Below are positions 1 through 5,340 of a DNA stretch of 5,624 bases, piece after piece. The first letter of the stretch is position 1; each line of letters opens with the position of its first letter. The notes under the pieces were generated by a model. That model worked only from the letters and a program-made list of their open reading frames with translations. It did not search any database and was not told where the DNA came from. The translations under genes and the position numbers were made by a program. Location: the NCBI GenBank assembly GCA_023429275.1, contig JAEYWB010000669.1, forward strand, positions 1 through 5,624. The letters are read 5' to 3'. Source of the stretch: Planctomycetota bacterium. Lineage in GTDB: Bacteria > Planctomycetota > Planctomycetia > Planctomycetales > Planctomycetaceae.

Positions 1-363
1 CATCGCTGACTCCACGAATTTTCGGAGGAATGAAGTGGACGATCCCTGACCACGGCACCCGGAAACGATCCCTCGGCGGGAGTGTCGCACGACTTGGAAG
101 GGGAGTCAATCCGGGCAAGATGCGATGCGTGGGAGTTTTAGGTTGACTTGAGGGCCTGCCACTGTCCTCTGGCCTGGAGAGCGTGACGGCCTCCTCGACG
201 CCGGAAGAAGTCCTGATCAGCGAGCGGGGCGTGGCCGAGCCGCTGCTCGGGCGGGAATCTGTCGCAGTTCTCCGAATCGACGCAACATTCTGCGGAGGGC
301 TCCGACAATCTTCGAGACGCGAGGGAGCGGCAGAGCGCCTTCCGTCACGCCGGAGACCGGACG
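1..363. other. Leader region without a convincing gene
   Basis: No reading frame here resembles a known protein. One frame stays open from base 3 to the stop at 144-146 and contains an ATG at 30, but the GGAGG at 24-28 lies one base from that ATG, too close for a normal ribosome site, and the 38-residue product is Arg/Gly-rich with no recognisable motif. A TTGACT at 143-148 resembles a -35 box, but no TATAAT-like hexamer lies about 17 bases further on. The only well-placed signal is the ribosome binding site for the amidase at the right end. The stretch probably carries the promoter and 5' leader of the amidase gene, but I cannot point to a specific promoter. Confidence 0.5.
352..355 (+). promoter_or_regulatory. 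Ribosome binding site of the amidase gene
   Basis: GGAG lies eight bases before the ATG at 364, an ideal spacing. It supports 364 as the start. It also helps show that the plus strand here is the coding strand, although a very long open frame exists on the opposite strand. Confidence 0.6.
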
Positions 364-1332
364 ATGCCATACGATCGCAAAAAGGCGATGGCCTACGCCA
401 AGACCTACTGGGATCAGCCGTGTGACGACGGCTACTTCTGGAACACCGGCGAGAAGATCTTCATCGAGGAGGAGCGGAAGAAGAAGAAGGCCCCCGCAAA
501 GGATGGCTGGGTTCCCCGCTTCGTTCGGGACGGGACTGGGGGCGAGGATGCGCTCTTCATCAAGCCGAATGCTGCGGGGGTGTCCATCCTCGGGTACGCC
601 GGGACCTGGGACACCAAGCTGATTCACGGCTGGGCAGGCCTTGCGGACTGCGCTCACTACCTGTCGAAATGTCTCTCGGCCGGAGGGGTGAGCATCGCCG
701 AGATCGCGGTGAGCGTGCTCGTCCGAAAGCTGCAGAGTCGCGCCGACACGAAGACCCTCGTCGAGAAAGTCCCGACCGCCGCCGCCCAGCGGGTGATCGA
801 CAGCGGGATCTTCAAGGAAGGGGACATGATCGGGTACTTCAACACGTCCCCGCACGGGGACTACGGCCGGGCGAACTCCTACACGCACAGCACGATGTTT
901 GTCGGCAAGGATGGCGGCGGCATCGGCCGGATCACGTGCCACACGAAGTCCCGGTACATGAATCTGTTCGACGGCGACGACTGGACGATCGGGACCGACT
1001 ACAAGTACACGCTGATCCACATTTCGAGCGACGACGCGCCCCTGACCTCCGGCACGACGACGACGTACGCCGGCTGGTACGAGGTCGGACCGGCCGCGGC
1101 CCCGGTTTACTACAAGCTCGGAGACAAGGGGACATTTGCGGTCACCAGGAAGAAGCCGAAGGCCGCCGGAGAGACCGCGCAGCAGGCGTTCGACACCGGC
1201 TACTGGTTCGCGAGTGCGCCCGGCGTGATCGCGTTCGGCAAGACGATGGGGGATGTCATCCGCTTCGATCTGACCGCAGCCTTGTCCGCGAAACTCAACG
1301 GAGCACCAGTCAGTGCGACGAAACTGTTCTGA
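364..1332 (+). CDS. Amidase_6-like (papain-fold) cysteine hydrolase, 322 aa, no signal peptide
   Basis: This is probably a cysteine peptidase/amidase of the Amidase_6 (putative amidase domain, NlpC/P60-like fold) group. The N-terminus has the family's opening pattern of a helix with repeated Tyr/Ala (about residues 3-16) followed by an aromatic stretch near 24-26. The nucleophile motif is D95-C96-A-H-Y-L-S-K-C-L-S-A-G-G, matching the family's D-C-x-N-F-x-S-Q-x-L-x-x-G-G. G153-D154-M-I-G-Y-F precedes T174-H175-S, the expected catalytic His, and C192-H193-T follows, as the family's second H-T motif does. An insertion around residues 30-80 contains a Lys run (39-42). Residues from about 225 form a separate tail with G237-W-Y-E-V and Y249-Y, probably beta-rich, which I cannot assign. 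There is no signal peptide or membrane segment, which is unusual for an enzyme that would act on cell wall; it may act in the cytosol or be exported by a dedicated system. The ATG at 364 has a good GGAG. Family call fairly sure; substrate unknown. Confidence 0.72.
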   Translation: MPYDRKKAMAYAKTYWDQPCDDGYFWNTGEKIFIEEERKKKKAPAKDGWVPRFVRDGTGGEDALFIKPNAAGVSILGYAGTWDTKLIHGWAGLADCAHYLSKCLSAGGVSIAEIAVSVLVRKLQSRADTKTLVEKVPTAAAQRVIDSGIFKEGDMIGYFNTSPHGDYGRANSYTHSTMFVGKDGGGIGRITCHTKSRYMNLFDGDDWTIGTDYKYTLIHISSDDAPLTSGTTTTYAGWYEVGPAAAPVYYKLGDKGTFAVTRKKPKAAGETAQQAFDTGYWFASAPGVIAFGKTMGDVIRFDLTAALSAKLNGAPVSATKLF

Positions 1333-1367
1333 ACGAACGCTGTCGCATCGGAGAAGCCGAGTTCGTT
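1332..1367 (+). terminator. Nested hairpin at the amidase stop codon, possible terminator
   Basis: AACGAAC at 1332-1338 is perfectly complementary to GTTCGTT at 1361-1367. Inside it, TCGG (1348-1351) and CCGA (1357-1360) pair around a five-base AGAAG loop. The inner stem abuts the outer stem on its 3' side, leaving a nine-base bulge on the 5' side. The structure begins at the last base of the TGA stop. No T-run follows, so it is not a classical intrinsic terminator; it could instead stabilise the mRNA 3' end or be chance. Confidence 0.3.
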
Positions 1368-1516
1368 GGCCGTGAGCCGCCCCGTGTTGAAACGAGCCGG
1401 AGAGCTGCCACCATGTGCGCCGTGCCGGCGCGTGAGAAGCCGCCCGACGGTTGAGTCCTGGACTTCCGATTCGAGGCAGCCTCCGCGGCGGAGACGACTC
1501 GGAGACGCCGTTCAGA

Positions 1517-2848
1517 ATGTTGCCGCCCGCTGGCCATCCCCTGGCCTCTCCTGTCGAGTCCGTTCCGGCCGACGTGCTGATCTTCGAAGAGACGCGCTGG
1601 TCGCGGTTTCTCCCCGTAGCGCTGACCCGGCCCGTTTTCGACCTTCGCGTCGGGACAGAGACGCTGATTTCACGCGTCGAGCGGCTGTTGAAGAAGCGGA
1701 CCGCGGCGGCCCATTCCCCCACACGGTCGCTGGCAGGAGCGTGGTGCCGGCATGGCCTGACGGCAGCCGTCTCCGCATCCACAGGTCTCGAGTCGAACGG
1801 GCCGCTGAAGGGGGCCACCCTTCTCCTCAACGGGCGCGGAATCTGGCGGGAACTCCCTGACGCAGGTCCCGGCGGATCCTGGCTTGGCGTGGCGGGACCG
1901 AATGGTCCGGTCGCCTGCCTGTTTGCTGACGACGACCTCGCGCCGAAGCTCCAGCCGGCTGACCTGATCTCGCTCGGGGATGGGACCGACCGCTTCCCCA
2001 CCCTCCCTCGCCGCGACGTCAGCAACTGCGTCGAACTCCTGGACTGGCCCTGGAAGCTGGTCCAGAAGAACCGCGAACTCCTGCTGGCCGACCTCGGAAG
2101 CGAACTGCGGCTCGGCGAACTGCCGGCCGGCGGTCTCCGTGCGGAGGGAATCTATCTTCTGAACAGCAGTCAGATCCGGATTGGCGAAGGAGGAAAGATC
2201 TGGCCCGCCAACGTGATCGACGCGGAAGAGGGACCGGTCTGGATCGGCGAGCGGGTCCGCATCCTGCCGCACTGCTCGATTCAAGGCCCCGCCTTCATCG
2301 GCGATGACTGCCTCCTTCAGGCGGGAACGGTCATTCGCGGCGGGACGACGCTCGGCCCCTGCTGCAAGGTGGGGGGCGAAATCGAGGGGAGCATCTTTCA
2401 GGGATACTCGAACAAGCAGCACACGGGATTCCTCGGCCACAGCTACGTCGGCTCCTGGGCGAACCTCGGTGCCGGTTGCTCGAACAGCGACCTGAAGCAC
2501 ACCTACGGAACCGTTCGCGTCCCCATCAACGGAACAGAGGTCGAGACCGTCGAGATGTTCGTCGGCGCCCTGATCGGCGACCACGCGAAGATCGGGATCA
2601 ACTGCTCGATCCCCACGGGGACGTCGATCGGCTTCGCGAGCGCGGTCAGCGGATCGCGCTGTCCCAAGTTCGTCCCCAGCTTTGCCTGGATCGAAGAAGG
2701 GCGCCTCGAAGCTTACGAGCCGACACGGGCCCTGGCAGTCGCCCAACGGATGATGGCCCGCCGTCAGAAGTCGATGTCCGACGCGGAACAGGCCGGTTTT
2801 CTCGCGTCTGCCGCCGTCGCGCGGCAATGGGAGCAGGCGGCGAGATAG
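1517..2848 (+). CDS. GlmU-like putative sugar nucleotidyltransferase / acyltransferase, 443 aa
   Basis: This is a member of the alternative GlmU family (putative UDP-N-acetylglucosamine diphosphorylase / glucosamine-1-phosphate N-acetyltransferase) found in Bacteroidetes and Planctomycetes. It is expected to make or modify UDP-GlcNAc-type sugar nucleotides in the cytosol for envelope glycans. The N-terminus shows the family signature I22-F-E-E, then L32-P-V-A-L-T-R-P39 and L43-R-V-G46, replacing the G-x-G-T-R-M loop of classical GlmU. From about residue 220 to 390 it carries hexapeptide repeats of a left-handed beta-helix. The most conserved block includes G286-G-E, S298-N-K-Q-H302-T-G-F-L-G-H308, W314-A-N-L-G-A-G320 and S324-D-L-K, expected to form the acetyltransferase-type site. 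A TTG at 1451 would add 22 residues, but these precede the family's usual N-terminus; the ATG at 1517 has only a weak GGAG twelve bases upstream. It converges on a minus-strand gene with 15 bases between stops. True activity and sugar specificity cannot be read from sequence. Confidence 0.85.
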   Translation: MLPPAGHPLASPVESVPADVLIFEETRWSRFLPVALTRPVFDLRVGTETLISRVERLLKKRTAAAHSPTRSLAGAWCRHGLTAAVSASTGLESNGPLKGATLLLNGRGIWRELPDAGPGGSWLGVAGPNGPVACLFADDDLAPKLQPADLISLGDGTDRFPTLPRRDVSNCVELLDWPWKLVQKNRELLLADLGSELRLGELPAGGLRAEGIYLLNSSQIRIGEGGKIWPANVIDAEEGPVWIGERVRILPHCSIQGPAFIGDDCLLQAGTVIRGGTTLGPCCKVGGEIEGSIFQGYSNKQHTGFLGHSYVGSWANLGAGCSNSDLKHTYGTVRVPINGTEVETVEMFVGALIGDHAKIGINCSIPTGTSIGFASAVSGSRCPKFVPSFAWIEEGRLEAYEPTRALAVAQRMMARRQKSMSDAEQAGFLASAAVARQWEQAAR

Positions 2849-2863
2849 CCCGATCGAAGCCTG

Positions 2864-3154
2864 TCACCTCACATCTCGAATCATGCCTCCCAGCCGAACT
2901 TGGGCTGGAGAGAGTGTCGAAGGGGCGCTTAAGGCTTCCCAGAACTGCAGTTGCTCGTCCGGACTGAGCAGGATCGTCTGACTTCGAGCGGCAGCAACTT
3001 CGCGGCGTGCCAGCGGAACTGCGACGGTTCGGACGTAGTCACTGAGACTGATCCGTCTCAACTCGGCAGCCTTGGTCAATGCTCGCCGGCTTTCCACATC
3101 GAGAAGAATCCTGAGCGGAGCAACGGTCGCGGCTTTTGCTGAGCGCTTCTTCAT
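2864..3154 (-). CDS. DUF1778 (TacA-type) antitoxin-like protein, 96 aa, apparently unpaired
   Basis: This resembles DUF1778 antitoxins such as TacA, ribbon-helix-helix DNA-binding proteins that neutralise a GNAT acetyltransferase toxin and repress their own operon. The N-terminal third reads R-I-L-L-D-V-E-S, then K-A-A-E-L-R-R-I-S-L-S-D-Y-V, matching the family's strand followed by two helices. The second half has the I-L-L-S-P-D-E motif followed by F-W-E-A-L-S-A-P, as in the segment that wraps the toxin. The ATG at 3154 has an AAGGA seven bases upstream; a GTG immediately before it (3157) is the alternative start but would sit only four bases from that site. In known pairs the toxin gene directly follows the antitoxin gene. 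Here the next thing downstream is the convergent GlmU-like gene, so no GNAT partner is present. The gene lies about 56 bases after the second YdcF gene and could be its last co-transcribed member. Its GC (about 60% in a hand count of four 60-base lines) is a little below its neighbours. Family call good, function unsure. Confidence 0.72.
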   Translation of the reverse strand: MKKRSAKAATVAPLRILLDVESRRALTKAAELRRISLSDYVRTVAVPLARREVAAARSQTILLSPDEQLQFWEALSAPSTLSPAQVRLGGMIRDVR

Positions 3155-3161
3155 CACGCGT

Positions 3162-3166
3162 TCCTT
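3162..3166 (-). promoter_or_regulatory. Ribosome binding site of the DUF1778 gene
   Basis: AAGGA on the minus strand lies seven bases before the ATG at 3154 and four before the GTG at 3157. The spacing favours the ATG. Confidence 0.55.
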
Positions 3167-3210
3167 GTTTCAGGGGGTATCGTTCGCTCATCCCCATCAG
3201 GCCCGACCGC

Positions 3211-3885
3211 TCAGTGAAGACTGTCGCGGCAGAGCTTCGCGAACTCCGTCATATACGTGTTGACGCCGCTGTTGAGCTTCCACCAGTTGTCGGCGCCGTA
3301 GCCGTTTGTCGGAGCGGCCACGAAGTGCAGCCTTTCGGCCAGCTGCGCGGGAACGTGCCGGCGGAACAGCATCCGGACCCGCCGCGTATGAAAGTCGTTC
3401 GTCACGACGGCGACCCGGGACTCGGGATGCTCTTCGAGGAACTTCGCGAGGACCTTGGCTTCGTCCCGGGTGCTGCCGACCTCTCCATCCAGGTCTTCGA
3501 TCGCCTCCGGCGGGACGGCACTCGCGAGGAGAATCCGCCGCGTCTCCTCCCGCTCCGGAAGAGCGAGACCTTCGGCGACTTCGGGAGGGAGCTGCACCTC
3601 GGGGAGCAGGATCCGTTCCGCGCGACCGTCGCGATAGAGCTTCCCCGCCATCACCGCCCGCGTCTTGGCGCTCCCGCCGAGAACAAAGAGATAGTCGACC
3701 GGCTGCTCGAGCTGCTCTCCGACGTTCATCCACCGGCCGAACGAGGCCAGGAGAGGATCGCGCCAGCTGTAGAGCCCGATCAGCACCGCCGTCAGGACGA
3801 CCACGGACGCGATTCGACGGCCCCAGCGGCGGCCCGGCGCCGCCGGCGGCTTCAGCGGCTCATTGTGAACTTCTTCGGCTGGCAT
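3211..3885 (-). CDS. Membrane-anchored YdcF/SanA/ElyC family (DUF218) protein, 224 aa
   Basis: This is a DUF218-domain protein. Characterised relatives (SanA, ElyC, YdcF of E. coli) affect envelope integrity or bind nucleotide cofactors, but no firm reaction is known. Residues 25-39 form one hydrophobic membrane segment after a basic stretch (R19-R24), so the domain should lie outside the cytoplasmic membrane. The domain starts at V63-D-Y-L-F-V-L-G-G71, continues with K82-L-Y-R-D-G and the acidic E113-E114, then G137-S-T-R-D-E-A, and the hallmark V160-V-T-N-D-F-H166-T-R-R. D199-N-W-W-K203 and the following helix match the family's C-terminal W-W-K pattern. The frame is open further upstream, but the extra residues are an alternate-frame reading of the preceding gene. 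The ATG at 3885 has a GAGG ten bases upstream; the ATG at 3894 (227 aa) is less likely because that GAGG is one base away. It overlaps the preceding paralogue by 34 bases. Confidence 0.8.
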   Translation of the reverse strand: MPAEEVHNEPLKPPAAPGRRWGRRIASVVVLTAVLIGLYSWRDPLLASFGRWMNVGEQLEQPVDYLFVLGGSAKTRAVMAGKLYRDGRAERILLPEVQLPPEVAEGLALPEREETRRILLASAVPPEAIEDLDGEVGSTRDEAKVLAKFLEEHPESRVAVVTNDFHTRRVRMLFRRHVPAQLAERLHFVAAPTNGYGADNWWKLNSGVNTYMTEFAKLCRDSLH

Positions 3886-4580
3886 TCCCGCCATTCCTCG
3901 GTGACATCTCCGCGAGTCATCTGAAGGATAAGGCTGATCCACCCTCCGACGAAGGCGGATATTCCTTCCTCGCATTTCCACCAGTCCGACCGGCAATACT
4001 TGCGGTGCCGCAGCGCCACGAGGGCGATACGCTCCCGGTCGGCCGGAGTGAGCGTCCGGTCGAGACGCCATCGAGTCTCGCGGCTCCGCATCTCCTCACA
4101 CAGGACCAGGCACCGCGCCTGCGGATGATTCCCGAGCCAGGTGGCGAGCTCCCGATTGAGGGAGTTGTCGACCCCGCGAAGTCGAATCTCGTGGATCTGC
4201 CCGGGCGGGACACCGAGTCTCTCGAGCTTCGCGCGGTTCACCGACATCTCGTCCGGCAGGATCCCCGCGGCGGTCCATTCATCGGGGGGAGTCGTCGCGA
4301 CCAGGATCCGGCCCGATCCGGCCCGGTTCTCCAGGAGCAGCCGGGCCGCGACCTCGTTGGAGCCGTCTCCGCCGAGGATCACGATTGTGTCCGCCTGACG
4401 CGGCGGTTCCAGAAGCACCAGGGGACTGGCCAGCAGGGTGAGGATCCGGGCCCGCAGGAGAAAGAGAAGGACGAGTCCCGTCCCTCCGATCGCGAGTCGG
4501 CGCGGCCAGCGGGATCGGGAAATCCCGCGGAGTCGGGAAATCGGGGGACCGGCTGGACCGGCTGATATCGGCGTCGTCAA
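3852..4580 (-). CDS. Diverged YdcF/DUF218 family membrane protein, 242 aa, lacking the usual His motif
   Basis: This is a second DUF218-type protein, paralogous to the one after it. A basic N-terminus (R22-R28) leads into a hydrophobic segment at 29-42 and another at about 46-57. Then come E58-P-P-R-Q-A-D-T-I-V-I-L-G-G71, the typical domain start, followed by E111, V137-D-N-S-L-N142 and the C-terminal S198-D-W-W-K202-C-E-E-G, matching the W-W-K motif of its neighbour. Where the neighbour has V-T-N-D-F-H, this protein has V159-L-C-E-E-M-R, so the conserved His and aromatic residue are gone; it may have lost activity or changed ligand. I chose the TTG at 4580 because a perfect GGAGG (4588-4592) lies seven bases upstream. 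The alternative ATG at 4631 (259 aa) starts one base after the phosphatase stop but has no clear ribosome site, and its extra codons are less GC-rich in the third position than is usual here. Likely co-transcribed with the phosphatase. Confidence 0.75.
   Translation of the reverse strand: MTTPISAGPAGPPISRLRGISRSRWPRRLAIGGTGLVLLFLLRARILTLLASPLVLLEPPRQADTIVILGGDGSNEVAARLLLENRAGSGRILVATTPPDEWTAAGILPDEMSVNRAKLERLGVPPGQIHEIRLRGVDNSLNRELATWLGNHPQARCLVLCEEMRSRETRWRLDRTLTPADRERIALVALRHRKYCRSDWWKCEEGISAFVGGWISLILQMTRGDVTEEWRECQPKKFTMSR
4515..4542. repeat. Short in-frame direct repeat in the N-terminus of the first YdcF gene
   Basis: TCGGGAAATC occurs at 4515-4524 and again at 4533-4542, a period of 18 bases. 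In the coding frame it gives two units of I-S-R followed by basic residues (I-S-R-L-R-G, I-S-R-S-R-W) just before the membrane segment. It could reflect a small local duplication in a weakly constrained cytoplasmic tail. Confidence 0.5.
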
Positions 4581-4587
4581 CGAACCG

Positions 4588-4592
4588 CCTCC
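4588..4592 (-). promoter_or_regulatory. Ribosome binding site deciding the TTG start of the first YdcF gene
   Basis: GGAGG on the minus strand stands seven bases before a TTG at 4580, the strongest Shine-Dalgarno match I saw in the minus-strand block. If used, bases 4581-4632 are an untranslated spacer between the phosphatase stop and this gene. If the ATG at 4631 is used instead, this site would lie inside the coding sequence. Confidence 0.5.
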
Positions 4593-4632
4593 GTCCGCAC
4601 GCCATGAGCTGTCATGGATTCGTGGCGGCATT

Positions 4633-5340
4633 CTATGCCAGGTCGGACAGGAACGCCCCCCGGCGGAAGTGCCCCGCCTCGTTCGCCTGGAGGAGCTCTC
4701 CGGACCGGGCCGCAAGGCAGGTGAGGAAGCTGCCGCGGTAGGCCAGTGTGTCGAGGCAGATCCAGCCGTTCCGCACCGCGGGAAGTCCTCCCGGCTGGCC
4801 GGTATGGCCGCAGATGACCCGCTTCCCGGAAGGGTGCGGGCTTTCGCGTCCCGAGATCGCTTTCCAGCGGAGCCAGGCACCCGACTGCTCTTCAAGCGGA
4901 ACACCCGGCTCGAGGTTCGCGTGGACGCAGATCTCGCTCTCCCCTTCCCACCACGGGAGGGCCTCGGTGAGCAACTCGCGATGTTCCTCCGGCACGCGGT
5001 TGAGCCGTCCGCCGTACGAGTCGAGCGTTTCGCGTCCGCCGTGTTGAAGCCAGGCGGGCATCTCGAAGCCGTCGAGCGCGCTCAGGAACATCTCCTCGTG
5101 ATTCCCGAGGATGAGGTGCGTCGCGCACTCCTCGCGAAGTTCGATGATCCGCTGCTTCACTCCCCGGCTGTCGGGACCGCGGTCGACGACGTCGCCGAGC
5201 AGGACGACCGTGTCCGCCGCGGTCGGCTGGCATTCCTTCAGGATCCGTTCGAACGCCCGCCGGCAACCGTGGATGTCGCCGAAAATGTAGAGCTCGCCTG
5301 ACACGTCCACCTCGACCGTTCCTCGCCGAAGCGATGTCAC
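4633..5340 (-). CDS. PPP-family metallophosphatase (bacterial Ser/Thr phosphatase or ApaH-like), 235 aa
   Basis: This is a calcineurin-like phosphoesterase of the PPP group, cytosolic, using a two-metal site to hydrolyse phosphate esters. All signature motifs are present in order: G21-D22-I-H24-G25, G49-D50-V-V-D53-R54-G55, G79-N80-H81-E82, then V139-H140-A as a metal-binding His and C177-G-H179-T as the last one. L191-D-T-like residues follow near the C-terminus, as in the family. Length is normal for PrpA/PrpB-type or lambda-type phosphatases. The GTG start at 5340 overlaps the TGA of the preceding dehydrogenase by four bases (GTGA), a classic sign of translational coupling; later GTG codons at 5310 and 5304 with GAGG-like sequences upstream are possible alternatives that keep the first motif. 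Substrate may be phosphoproteins, diadenosine polyphosphates or another phosphoester; sequence alone does not decide. Its place between a nucleotide-sugar dehydrogenase and two YdcF genes suggests a regulatory or processing role in envelope glycan production. Confidence 0.88.
   Translation of the reverse strand: MTSLRRGTVEVDVSGELYIFGDIHGCRRAFERILKECQPTAADTVVLLGDVVDRGPDSRGVKQRIIELREECATHLILGNHEEMFLSALDGFEMPAWLQHGGRETLDSYGGRLNRVPEEHRELLTEALPWWEGESEICVHANLEPGVPLEEQSGAWLRWKAISGRESPHPSGKRVICGHTGQPGGLPAVRNGWICLDTLAYRGSFLTCLAARSGELLQANEAGHFRRGAFLSDLA

Noticed and set aside
30..146. Small plus-strand open frame (38 residues) after a GGAGG
   Set aside because: The GGAGG is one base from the ATG, the product has no motif, and its composition looks random.
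143..171. TTGACT as a possible -35 promoter box
   Set aside because: At the right distance the sequence is CCTCTG, not TATAAT-like, so there is no second half.
217..2025. A 602-codon open frame on the minus strand
   Set aside because: It lies opposite two well-supported plus-strand genes with recognisable family motifs. The translation is Arg/Pro/Gly-rich with no domain signature, typical of antisense frames in GC-rich DNA.
2841..2878. CGAGAT / ATCTCG inverted repeat spanning the two convergent stop codons, possible two-way terminator
   Set aside because: The stem is only six bases with a loop of 26 bases and no T-run on either side, so chance is a sufficient explanation.
2951..3263. Plus-strand open frames of about 63 codons across the DUF1778 gene
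   Set aside because: They are short, lack ribosome sites and motifs, and lie opposite a minus-strand gene with a good start and a recognisable family pattern.
3306..4565. A 419-codon open frame on the plus strand
   Set aside because: It is antisense to both YdcF genes and rich in Arg, Pro, Ser and Gly without motifs; the minus-strand products carry clear family patterns.
4438..5301. A 287-codon open frame on the plus strand
   Set aside because: It is antisense to the phosphatase, whose complete set of metal-binding motifs settles the coding strand.
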